In this document: positions 35,327 through 47,400 of the stretch, piece by piece
How the letters are laid out: each line of letters begins with the position of its first letter
Numbering within the stretch: position 1 is the stretch's first letter
Source: Nematostella vectensis
Lineage: Eukaryota > Cnidaria > Anthozoa > Actiniaria > Edwardsiidae
Assembly (NCBI RefSeq): GCF_932526225.1
Contig: NC_064040.1
Coordinates: 6,237,181-6,297,180 of the forward strand
Direction of reading: 5' to 3'
Length of the DNA: 60,000 nucleotides
The notes under the pieces: model-generated
What the model saw: the letters and a program-made list of their open reading frames with translations, nothing else
Databases searched by the model: none
Told to the model about the DNA's origin: nothing
Made by a program: the position numbers and the translations under genes

Positions 35327-35756
35327 TACCTTATTACACTTTTTTCGCACTTAAATTTCGCGACTTTAAGATTCGCGAAAATAAAGTGACGCGAAATTGG
35401 GTGTCACGAAAATTGGGATGCGCGAAAGATAAATGAGTACACAAGAAGCCATTGGGGGAAACACCTTGTCTAATTAGTCATCTAATGTAAATATAGTACA
35501 GTAAGGGGTTGAGTTAGACTATTTATAGATTTTTATGAAACTGAATTTAGCCCACGCATCTTTGTCTAAAAAATTGTTTCAGTTTGTGATTACTACACAT
35601 TTAATTCCACTTGTTTTGCTTGATTTTATTATCCCGAAATCGCGAAAATAAAGTGATCTGGTTTACGAAAAAATAAGACAACCGCGAAAATAAAGTGTCG
35701 CGAAATACAGCCATCTCAAAATTTTGACGTCGCGATAATTAAGTGTAATAAGGGTA
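35327..35756. mobile_element. TA-flanked MITE with CCTTATTACACTT ends
   Basis: The left end TACCTTATTACACTT is matched by the right end AAGTGTAATAAGGGTA, giving 13-14 bp inverted repeats next to TA dinucleotides, as expected of Tc1/mariner-type insertion. Subterminal copies of CGCGAAAATAAAGTG occur at both sides. No transposase ORF is present. Confidence 0.65.
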
Positions 35757-35955
35757 TTTTAAGGTAATTTATTAAGCTTCGGGTTACAAATATATAATTT
35801 TCTGGTTCTAAAGGGGTAATACGGGAGTCGGATCCTGTATTTTGGCATTTGATCTTTCCCAGTCGCACACCTCCAGACTAAAAAAAAAAAAAAAATGAAA
35901 ATAGACTACAACACCTCTTTGCAGGTAATATCGGACCGCCAAGAGATCTCAGAGG

Positions 35956-36052
35956 AGATGATACCCAATAGAATGCTTGGGAACCCTGTCTTATTTCTGT
36001 ATACAATGTGTCAGGTGATTTTCGTAGAGTAGTGGCGGTGCCCCTCTGCTGC
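35956..36052 (+). pseudogene. Decayed copy of the INO80 5' exon/promoter
   Basis: GCTTGGGAACCCTGTC is shared with the INO80 5' region at 37350. In both places it is followed at similar spacing by TATTTCT, then GTCAGGTGA (CACGTGA in the real one), then AGTGGCGGTGCCCC (AATGGCGGCTGCCCC in the real one). The ATG-bearing motif and the E-box are mutated in this copy. It lies 1.37 kb upstream in the same orientation. Confidence 0.5.
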
Positions 36053-37328
36053 CAATATTGTAGTCCAGGCAACGATTTGACCCATCACTAATGCTGCTAT
36101 TTTTTTTTTTTTTTTTTTTGGGGGGGGGGGGTTGCTATTTTGAGCATCGTTTTGGGTTAGGGCCTCAATTTTTGATATAAGGGTTTAGGGGAGGGCCTTA
36201 CTTTTTGAACAGGTATTCTGATCAATTTCCGAGCCTCCTAAAAGTAGGCCTTTCCAGATTGTGCTCGGCACTATTTTAGCGCAATTTGGGTTTAGGAGCA
36301 CTATTTTGATCAGAGAACACTTTTTGGGTAAACAAGTCAACTTCTAGCTTTTTTAACCCAAATGACTAGGTTTTGTTGTCTTATATAGACATTTCTAGTT
36401 TCCTTAACTAAAAATAATATTATCTCAACTAGGCTAAGACTGTAAGACTGGTGATTTCGACATTTTAATAGGTAGGCTGTGATTTGGTAACCACAAATAT
36501 TGGGTAGCCTTTGGAGTTCATTACAATAATAGAATGCCTTATCTAGAAGATCTGTTTGCCATGTTTTCCTGTTTTACATCATTTGTAATTATTTCTCGTT
36601 AAGAGATTGTTATAATAAAGGCCTGTTTTTTAGAAGTATCCAAATAAAAAAGGTAATAAACAAACACAAAAGAGAACAAAGTCATTTATAATACAGTTAG
36701 TTGTTATACACTAAAGTGTGATTTACCCGTTCATGGACAACAATCTGACAATATAAGATATACTCTAATGCATGTTTTTAACAAAAGCAATATTCTTTCT
36801 TTTATTCAAATTTTAATAAAACACAACTTATTTCTAAAAAATAAAAAATACGGTAATTTTCTTTTCGCCAATGAGCACTTTTTTGATTTTGGAGCACTTT
36901 TAAAGCACTTTTTGGGTGTTTTTGGAAGCCCTTTTCTGGCTTTTTGGGAGCACTATCTGGAAACGCCTACCTAAAAGTATGGAATTTCAATTTTTTTCTG
37001 GGGAGAACCCCAGACCCTCTACAAAATAGATAAATTAATGTGATGCGCCTTCTGCTTGCACTTTCATCAAATCATTGCTGATTGGCCCGTTCGTGCGCGC
37101 GCGTCTAAAAATAGCCTGATCCTAAGATCCTAGAAAACGCTGTGACATTTGTATAATACAGATGATTGCCCCTATTAATGAGCCCCTGCCTTTCCCTAAT
37201 GTGCTGTGAGAACGTACTAAATACATCACACAATATATTTTTAGGACTCTTAGTATATAATTAGCGATAGGTTTTGTACCTAAATCTATTGAACATTTGT
37301 TGATATGAGGACGATGATATAATGAGTG
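36053..37328. other. Intergenic DNA before INO80
   Basis: A T-run switching to a G-run lies at about 36101-36131. Loosely repeated GAGCACTTTTT words occur between 36240 and 36960. No gene is seen. Confidence 0.5.
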
Positions 37329-37582
37329 ATGAGTGGGCTCAAAGTACTTGCTTGGGAACCCTGTCTATTTCTTGCATCCTATTTGTCACGTGACTGTCTT
37401 GGAGCAATGGCGGCTGCCCCCCTGCGAAGGGGAATGATGGTCATGGGCCGCATTGCTCGCATTTTGCCAACTCGACTCTCCAAATCCGCCATAACCGACA
37501 GCCAACCGAAACACGAGGGATCATGGCTTTACACGCTAGAAAACCCACCAAATCTATCATGGCTTAGGCCAAGACAGCCTGG
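37329..37582 (+). promoter_or_regulatory. INO80 promoter and presumed 5' UTR exon, with an overlapping upstream ORF
   Basis: An E-box CACGTG (37387-37392) precedes a YY1-like CAATGGCGGC. An exon presumably ends at the donor GG|GTGAGTCA (37583). The next exon (37972) carries the INO80 start at 37999. The ATG at 37407 opens a frame that runs through the splice to TAA at 38009-38011, a 71-codon ORF overlapping the INO80 start in another frame. It may be an inhibitory uORF, or this exon may belong to another transcript. Confidence 0.4.
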
Positions 37583-37998
37583 GTGAGTCACCATTGTTAT
37601 CTTCAGTCTTCCTCATGCTAGAATGGTGGCTTTTTTGAACTTTTCACTGTATTTTCTGTCTTTGGTGTCTCCCTTCTCTTTGCCGTGTTGGTGCCGGCGG
37701 TTTTTCAAAGCCTTTGTTCAGATATTTGCGTGGCGTTTGTACGTCCATTATAATTGTTTTCGGTCAAATTTCGACGGAACTTGGTCGTTGTACATCGTCT
37801 AATCGCCATTTCTCACTTGTAGTAAATTCTAGTAAGGAAACCTTTGAGATTTCGTGAGCAGATTTCGATCGTAATGGATCGACTAGCAGAGAGTTAAATA
37901 ACGTCCACCACTCCTTGCCCTAGTTCCATTTAGTATTCTCTGTCTAAGTTTGTTTGCTTTTCTGTCTCCAGATCCCAATTCCGGCCGTTTATGTGGCC

Positions 37999-38449
37999 AT
38001 GGCATCCCTAATTTCTTCCCCGGCACCCCCTCTGCACGTACAACATTTAGAAAAAGCTTTGAGGTTGGATCCCTTTTTCCGTCACGTCGAGGGAGTGTTT
38101 TCCGATCCCTTCTTGGCGAGTTTGAGGTAAGGTTCTGTTGTATTTTGTGATTGTCCATTTAGTAGATCTATGAAGTAAGGGGTTTTAATTTAGGGGTACA
38201 ATTTGGCTGGGTGGGTGTTAATTGGGGTGCACTTTTATAAGGAGGAGTGCAATCTTTACGACTCCTATACTTAAGTTAAATGTTAAATTTGTTAAATGCA
38301 CTGTATGAAAATCTAATGCTTGGAAGGAAACATGGAGTTAAGGTATGCTTTGCATATGTTCATACATTTTAACTTTTTTGCCTGAATGTGTATGTTATAT
38401 ATGTTAAAAGAGTAAGTTAAGTAATAATTGCACAGTATAAATGAAATAA

Positions 38450-38547
<98 letters not shown>

Positions 38548-41500
38548 GTTAAAAGTTCCACACTTTTTTGTATCCTTCTATTATTTCTTTTTCTAGGACA
38601 CAACCTATCAAATATATCTGGAAAATAATACTTGTTGTCTTTATATCCTTTTTAGAATTTACTGACTTATATGTATTATAATTGTCTTCTAGTGATACAG
38701 ATGACAGTGAGGTAGGGGACCTTGGCAAGACCCTGCCTGAGGGAATCAGACCCTCCCTGGTCAATGGGGATGTTAGTGACTCTGGATCATTGATAAATGG
38801 GTGTCTCAGGCCTGAAGGTTAGACAAATTACTTGTGGCAAGAAGGGGATGTTAAGGTGGCACACAATTGCTTGCATTTTTATAATAAAATTTAGTCAACT
38901 TTGCCCTTGCTGCTGTTTGCTCAGTTTTAGTGTGAGTTTTATCATTTGTTTGCATAATGTAACAGTATATAGCTGTTTGAAAAAAATCTTAAAAAATAAT
39001 TGTTTATTTATAGTAAACTAATCCAAGCTGAACTTGTAATTAACTTAGTGATCACATATTATATTGATCTACAACAGTTTTTCGGGGGAAATTTTCTTTG
39101 TTGTTTAGGCTAGGGTGTAGTCAGGGTACGTGTAGACTCAAATGGTCTGGGTTCCAATCTGGGTCAGTGTTTGATTCTTTTAGAGGTGTTTAGGTATGTC
39201 TCCCCTCTCCAAGCACACTACAAGAAGGGCAAGTCTGCATTAATTTAGGTTTATTGGGTTGTTGTTACTATGATTATTGTGTTCAATGAGAAAAAAAACT
39301 ATAATACTAGTTTAAGGTTACGGTTCACCTTCGCGACTGTGTCGCGCTAGAAATTAAATGCGCGCTAAAAAGATTAAAAGATTTTGACACCAAAGTCGAA
39401 AATGGTTTTTCTTGTTCTCGAACGTTGTTTGTTAAAAACACCAGAAACTAAAGTATTTTTGAATGTTTTTAATCGAAATTGTTAGATAATGATATAAAGA
39501 ACATATTTCTGCAATAAAATTTTTTTGGGCCATTTTCGCCACCCAACATGAACTGTATCCTTAAGCTCTGGCTTTTACCAATGATTTACTGTACGTGTAA
39601 AGTGATAAATGTGATAAGGCATAAAACTCAATAGGGCATAAAACTCATAATCTAAGCACAGAACATTTATAACCTATTTATAACAGCAATGCTTTTTTTC
39701 TTTTCAGAACTCCATGTAGATAAATCAAGACTTTATAACTTTACTAAAGTAAAAAAGGACCGGAGATGGTTGAAGGTTTGTCATTCTAGTATTATTTTGC
39801 AGTGTTATTTTATGTGCCCATATCTTCTTCAATTGCTGAAGAGGTGTAAAACAAAAAAGTTTTTGAATTCTGTAAAAAAAAAGGAAAATGCTAAAATTTA
39901 TCACTTTTTTGTGCTTTAGGAAATGCTGCTCAGTGATAGCTCTAGTAGCTCTGATGAAGATCAACCAATGACTGATGAAGATTTGCATGAAATGCTTTGG
40001 TTGCACAAGCAGCAGAAGTTGGCACGACAACGGTTCCTGCGGGGTGGGGAGGTAAGAAGCTGTTAATTGCACAACCCTCCTTAACAGTAAAAATAACATA
40101 TATAAGAATATAACCAATAAGAACATGTTACACTAAAAGTCCCCTTTTGAGCAGCATCCAAATAAGAACTTTTCTAGGCTTAAATCTGGAAATAGTCTCT
40201 GAAAAAAAATCACTCAAAACGAAACAAAACAAAAAGAAAACATAATAGCTTGGATGGGATTATATTGAACTATAAAATCAAAAATGCATTGCTTATATCA
40301 TACTCGCTGCCTCTGTTTATTTTTTGAAAAATAAGAACTTTTATTAAAAATAGGAAGAAAGTAGCCTATATTCTCAAAAAGCACCATTTATATAAAAGAT
40401 TTTGATGTTTACAGTCCTACTGCCCAACCCCCTTAACTCTAATCATAGCAGAACACCCAAACTCTCACCTCAATACTCTACTTATACACATCATAACCTA
40501 CCCAGGGTTGAATAAAACAAATTGAATGATGAAAAAGGCATTCAAAAACATTCCTTAATGTGTCACAGTCTCCTGGTATCTTGAAGTGTATCACAATGCA
40601 ACAACACATTTGGCGAAGCCCTGCATACCCTTTGTCATGCCTTTCTTTTATGATGTCTTCGTTCTATGTTTATCTTTTTCTTACCAAGTGCTATGAATAA
40701 TGTTGCAGTTGTTGCAATATCAGCATTACAGTGCAAGCTTGTTGTACACCCAAGACAAATACCATGACTCCCAGAAGCAGCGTGGAAATGCTAAAAAGCT
40801 AAAAAAGAAGAAGATGAAAGATGGTAACCAGTTCTATTGATATTCCATCTGATAATTTATATGTTTTCAATAGAAAATACATAAGAAACTGTTTTTTTTA
40901 TTCTGGTTCTAGATCATGTCTTTGAATGGTGCTTTTTAAAGATAAACACTTATAATTTTAAAATTTACTGATGCTTAATTTTTTGTAGGTTCTCTAAAAA
41001 TAGTGAAAGTAAAAAAAGAAAAAATGAGAATAAAAAAGAAAAGAAAGAAATCAGAGGATCAGGTCAGTGAACTACATAATTATTGTCCACAGAACACAAA
41101 TTAATTTAACAAAAAGACTTATTTATATTTGACTAAAGTTGCTATTATTTGACAATAATATTGTTTGCACATTATACTTTTTATTTGCATGTTCCTCACA
41201 AAGATTCCCTTTAATCTAAACTGTTGAAGTATAGAATGTAGATTAAAGGTTTTAGACATATATGAGTGGTTAACAATTAAAATAATAATAGCTTAAAGTT
41301 TATGATTTTATATTTACATGTTATAATATTTGTACATGATTTTTTAGTCTGATGGTGATAGACGAGAAAGTGGTACAATAGATGAGAGGTTGATGAAGCG
41401 GACACTAATAAGACGCAAGGAAGCAGATGCCAAACGGCGCAAACTGTGGGCCTTGATATGCCGCAAGGAGATACCCAGGGTATGATCAGAATTCAGGGGA

Positions 41501-44404
41501 ACTGGGTCATCCGGGTGGGGCTGTGAGGGGTGACCTATGAGTTATGACAGATATACTACAAGGGCCACCTCTGGCCTACCTCTACAGTGGTTATCATTCA
41601 GATATTGTGAACAATTACCATCAAAATCTGGTTTCAGTCATTATGGATGTTACCATGATATATGTACTGCATTACAAGCTAGAGCTACAGTAATATATTA
41701 ATTTATATTATATAAATGATAGTTAATTAAATATTAATTAATATCATATTCAACTTGTAAAGAAAGGTGACCTACACTTATTCTCTTCTAGTAAGTAAGT
41801 CATGCTCAAAGCTGCCCTGCTATTTTATTAACAGACCCAAAGACAGAAATCATCGGCTCGTAACAACACACTGAGTAACGCCAAAAAGGTAGGGAGAAAA
41901 TAAACTTCAACTAGAGCTGACTAATACAGTGGTTTTTACAAAAACTGTGGCCCTGTGAATTGTATTACTTTAGTTTAAAAAAAGATTTCTTATCATGTTG
42001 ATAAGCTATGTGTGATTGTTGTTTTCTTGTTTAGCTTGCTCAACTTTGCCAGAAAGAGAGACGTAGGGAGGCTCAGAGGTCACAGAAAATTGCCCAACAA
42101 ACCGTACCAAGAGCACGGAGACTAGTTCGTGAGGTCAGTTAATGCACTATTTGCATGCTTTTTTACATACGTTTTTCTTTAGATGAACTATGGAATACAT
42201 CAATATTCAATTGGTTAAGTAACACTAGTTGAAAAGCAAAATAAATTTTATACAAAATTTTACTGTTATGTTTTTGAGCAGTTGTTATCTTATTAATGTT
42301 AGTTACTAATTCCTAGTTGCTTACATTTTGTAGGGCCTTATCATTCTCCAAAATCAAACTATTTCTTGTCATGGTAAAGCGTAAAACTCTCTCATACTGA
42401 TTTCAGATGATGGTGTACTGGAAAAAGTATGAAAAAGTTGAGAAGGAGCACAGAAAGAGAGTCGAAAAAGAGGCAATGGAACAAAGAAAGCTGGATGATG
42501 AACTAAGAGAAGTAAGATGCAGACAACTTCATTACTCTCCTTACAGTTTATGGGAAAATATAAAAGTTTGTTGTTTCGCAATAACAACAAACAGAAAGTT
42601 TCTCTCCCATTAAGAAAATCTTGTCTTTTCTAAATGAAAAGGTTGCATAACAGAAAACTCATCTTTGCTGAAAGTTTGAGCTCTCAGAAAGGATTGAAAC
42701 AGTATGCTAATAAACTCATAGTATGTTTTCGTGTGAACCACCACATATTTATTGTAGATGTTCTCCCCCCATGATGATAAAGTATCAAGTAAATTTTCAA
42801 CACTCAGCATATCTGTGGCTAAACTACAGTAGACTTCCTAAGCAGCACAATCAAAATATTTAAAAATAATAATCTTAGATGAGTAGATTTGGGAGAGGAT
42901 TGTGGGGGAAAGTTTACTGTAGCTTTTATCTCTTTTCTCACTTGATACTTTTTATCTGTACAGGCTAGAAGACAGCAAAGGAAGCTAAATTTCTTGATTA
43001 CCCAGACAGAGCTCTATGCTCATTTTATGGGTAAAAAGCTCAAAGGTAAGACTAAATCTTATGTTATTTTAGTCATTTGTTGACCATAAAATACTAATAA
43101 TGGAGATTTGTATTAATATAATGTAGTATGTCTGAACATTGGTTAGTCAGCAGAAACTGCCTGCTCACGCCAACAAACAGTTAAATAAGGACATTCTTAC
43201 AATTTTAAAAAAAAGTATACCTACTCAAATAACACCAATATAAAAATAATAATGAAACAATGTATTGTTAAAGCATAGGGGGCTCTACAGTTAAGAGATT
43301 ATTATGTTTTCTGTCTGGATGTGGGATTTGTTAGAACCATTGTGTCAAGAAACATCACAAATAGATAAATGGGCGAGAGAATGGCTGGGGAGGTTAGAGT
43401 GTGGCTGTTTCCAAATTCCTCATTCCTCAAGTCGCAAACTGTGTTGTCACCAAGGTAACAAGATGTCAGCATCTAGCGACGTGCAGCACATCCTGAGTAA
43501 GCTTGATGAGCCTTCTGATAAGAGTAAGATCAAGTCAGTGTCTGGGGGAGTTTTAATTGACATGGAAAACTCCGATAACTATGGTGAGTGAACCTCTGCC
43601 TTCTTTTATCTCTTTGTCTATCCTCTATTCTGCAGTATGTTGCTGGAAAGTGGTAGCTTATCTCTTCATTTTGTACTTGGCTATCTTGCAAGAAAGTTTG
43701 ATAGTCATTTTGATTTCTCTTCTTGTAGATGCCAGAGCAATGAAAATGGAAGCCTTAGCCAATGCTGAAAATGCATTCAGACTTCAAGAGGCCAAGGTTT
43801 GTAACAGTACACTCTATGCTAAAACATTCTGACAGTTTTAGGCATGCAGTTTGCAAGCAGATGTGAATATGTTTGAGAGCTGTACTGTACTTATCTAAGA
43901 ATTTGTGATTTTGTTCATTAGAGGCAAGCATTTGATGTTAACTCCCAGGAGTCTGGAGGATCCAAGAAAATCGCTTTGTCCCAGGAGTCCTGTAAGTATT
44001 AAGACAAGAATGCATGTGAAGTGGTGCAGATTCTTGGGCCTTCTGGGGTTTTTAATTACCTGTGATTTGTGAATTGCCTTCTTAGTACTGTAAGTAGGAT
44101 TAGAGTAGTGATAAATAAATGAGCATTTTTACCATTTTATATTCACTAATATGGAACATTGACAAAATGATACTCAGTCGATGATCTCTAATATTTTCTT
44201 CCCTTTCTATTCTTTACCCTTTAAATTGAATTGTTAGCTAGTCTTAACTTAATGTAAATAACAATTATAATAGTGCTGGCATTAAAATGTCACTTTCTCT
44301 TTCCAGTCGATGTAAACTTTAGTTTGGCAAATCCAAACATCAGCGGAGAAGACCACCCCCAGCCCAACCTCTTCCAAGGAAAGCTAAAAACTTACCAACT
44401 GAAG
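37999..44404 (+). CDS. INO80: INO80 exons 1-15: N-terminus and DBINO domain
   Basis: Exons 37999-38126, 38693-38817, 39708-39775, 39920-40051, 40709-40823, 40989-41062, 41348-41479, 41835-41888, 42035-42133, 42407-42511, 42964-43045, 43455-43583, 43729-43796, 43922-43991, 44307-44404. Exon 10 ([18 protein letters not shown]) and exon 11 ([17 protein letters not shown]) are the DBINO core, which in the complex binds Arp8/Arp4/actin next to linker DNA. Exons 5-6 are very Lys-rich. Exon 12 uses a weak acceptor (CACCAAG) but fits phase. Exon 15 ends in [12 protein letters not shown], the entry to the ATPase. Confidence 0.9.
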
Positions 44405-47400
44405 GTACTTTATAGGCTGTACTAATGCAAAAGAAAATAATGATAAAATAAGGAAAAGGCTGGTTTATTGAATTGCTATAGTGTTTGCTATTGCTATATT
44501 GTTTTGTCTCTAGAGCTTCACTTACAAAAATCTGTGTGGAAAGGAGTAGCTCAGAAAATAGCTAAAATTAGCCTTGAGCCTTGTTGTTGATGTTGTTGTA
44601 TGCAGGCGTGCACACAGAGGTTGTGCAAGGTGCACACATACCCCCCTTGGCGGCCAAAAAGTGGGTCATTTCTTATTTTAAGGAATCTTCAAATACTAGG
44701 CTTTTTCCATATAATACCTAAGACTGCGCACCCCCACCCCTCAGCCAATCCTGGGTACGCGCCTGTTATGTAATGAATTTGGGTACATGAAATGAGCATG
44801 TACAACTCATATGCATATTTGATATCTGTAAAAAAGGTTAAAAAGATGCTTTCATCCTTTGATGGCCATAATGGAATTACTTGCAATGTCAGTATTTTGA
44901 ATATAAATTGTTCATTTCTCATAGGGCATGAACTGGTTGATTAGTTTGTATGAGCAGGTAAGTTATTACGAATGTCTCTCCTTCAGTAGATGTTAGAATG
45001 GCTTCACAGCATATTGACAAAAAAGTATGCAATGTGACCCTCACTGAGTTGTGTGAAAGTTTTTCATGACATCTGGTCTATTTGGTCTATTTGTTTTATG
45101 CAATTTAAGAATTTTAGTGAAAACATGCACATTTTAACATCAAATTTAACAAGAGTGTGTTTGCTATATGATGTCAAACATGCATGCTGTACTCATCAGA
45201 AACTCTTTTTAGCAAATCATAGTGCATACTTTTCTTTCCTTAATGTTTAACTGTTCATTTCTAGGGTATCAGTGGTATACTTGCCGACGAGATGGGTCTT
45301 GGAAAAACTGTGCAGTCCATTGCCTTTCTCTCATATCTAGCAGAGGTGATTTGTCTCTTCCATTCTTCTTTGCCCTTCGTGTTACTCTTGCACCTGGAAT
45401 TGGTGGTGTATTGAGCGTCAACCAGGGCACAAAGTGACTCCTTCTGTACCTTTATATCCAGGGAGATATTTGTGTCATTCTGGACAAAAGTACTGAAAGA
45501 ACATCAGGCGTATTCTGTCTAGAACTACTGTTTGTTTACTTTCTTTCTTTCATTCTTTGTTAGTCTACCATTATTCATTGTTTGATAGCTTACCATGACA
45601 ATTTAGAATATATAAGGTCTCATAATGGGAATATTGTAGACAAATGTCTCCCTTTCTCAACCCTCACTAAGCTTATCCATTTTTATCATTTGATTAATAA
45701 ACATCAAAGTCTAAAAGAAAAAATCCAGCACTAAAAAGTCACGGATGGTGAATCCTGAGTAATGCTGGCAAAAGTTGTGTAAAAGAAATGGTTAATGGTA
45801 CATTTGTCTTTGGATTTTTAGACCCACAATATTTGGGGCCCTTTCTTGGTTGTTGCCCCAGCATCAACTCTACACAACTGGCAACAGGAGGTGTCCAGGT
45901 TCATCCCTCAGTTCAAGGTACATATGTCTCCTTGTGAAAGTCTGAAGTTTTTTTGTTATGTTTCCAAAAGGCCCTCACCCCTTGCAGTAACAGAAGCCAT
46001 GTACGTAAAATACTGTCTACCAAATTATTCCACTGTTGCTTGCTACCTGATCATTTACTTTTTTATGGCTGATCCTCATTTTGTTCCTAGGTTCTACCTT
46101 ATTGGGGCAACCAAGGGGACAGAAAATCTCTAAGGAAATTCTGGAGTCAGGTAAATGCAGGGTTCAATAGACATAGATCATCTCCTGCATTTTTTTTTTG
46201 CAATTCTTTATTGTTTTGACTAATTTCTATTTTTTATATTACAGAAACAAACTCACATCAGTGACAGGAATCATGCGCCTTTTCACCTGCTAATTACAAG
46301 CTACCAGTTGGTAAGATCTGTGTACTATAAAGTAATTATGGGCTCATTATGTAGCTTTCTGTTCCATTGCATTGAAACAGTTCTAACAGGACCCAATCTA
46401 ACAACACCCAAACTTTACAATAGCCTCAGGAGCAGATCCAGAATGGATTAGAATGATGGACTTGAATTGTGGATTAGAGTTTCCTAACCAACAAATTTTG
46501 ATACCTTCTTTGTTGTTTTATACAAAACAAAGGGACTTACGGTAGTGTCCATACTTAAAAGAAGAGGAGGGTATATACAAACTTTTAACTAGATCATCAT
46601 CACTTATTTCCAGGTTGTCCAAGATGTCCGGTATTTCCAACGCATCAAATGGCAGTACATTGTGTTAGATGAAGCCCAAGCCATCAAAAGCAGTTCAAGG
46701 TAACAATCCTGATAAAATTCCTACAGCTCGAACACTTGCCTATAAAAATACCTGATTACTCTCCAGTTTGTGTGGCTGAGCTATTTTTTTTACAATTAAT
46801 ATGATTTTGTGCTATTATTTACAATTAGTTAAATATTTGTTTATTCCTTTGGCTTCATCTTTAAAAATATGCAAACAAGAAACATGTGCGGAAACAACAT
46901 TTATATACTAAAAGCAGCTTTCACTATTATGGGTATAATGTGGGTGGCATCCAGACTCTAATAATCATTCACATCAGAGTCTGCAGTTTAAAAACTTGAT
47001 TCTGTGCAGTTTTTGGTGTATGTAATAAAAATGTGTTTGTGTTTCTCTAGTGTACGGTGGAAGATCTTGCTTGGATACCAGTGTAGGAATAGACTTCTAC
47101 TAACAGGAACCCCAATACAAAACAGCATGGCAGAGGTACTGAATTCTAAATTGTCATTTTCTTTACACTTGCATTGTGCTTTACTTTCATGTAGTAAAGA
47201 GAATTTCAGGATAGATCTTGCAATTACAAATTCTCATCTCTATATTTCCACAGTACAAATGTTATTTGTTTTTCTTTTTTTTTTTTTACACTCAAAAATT
47301 GTCTTTTGTTTTGCTCCAATATAAACTTTCATTGTACTTCGTAAAAACTCTTGCCCTTTAGCAAAAAAAAACATCTGTACTTTCCTTTTTCTTTTCACCG

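Noticed and set aside
37407-37582. INO80 N-terminal coding exon
   Set aside because: Its frame meets a stop soon after joining the next exon, whereas the ATG at 37999 leads straight into the conserved [10 protein letters not shown] region.
45371-45500. H/ACA snoRNA in INO80 intron 17
   Set aside because: A stem and an ANANNA-like box can be drawn, but the 3' ACA is not kept between copies and the second hairpin is poor.
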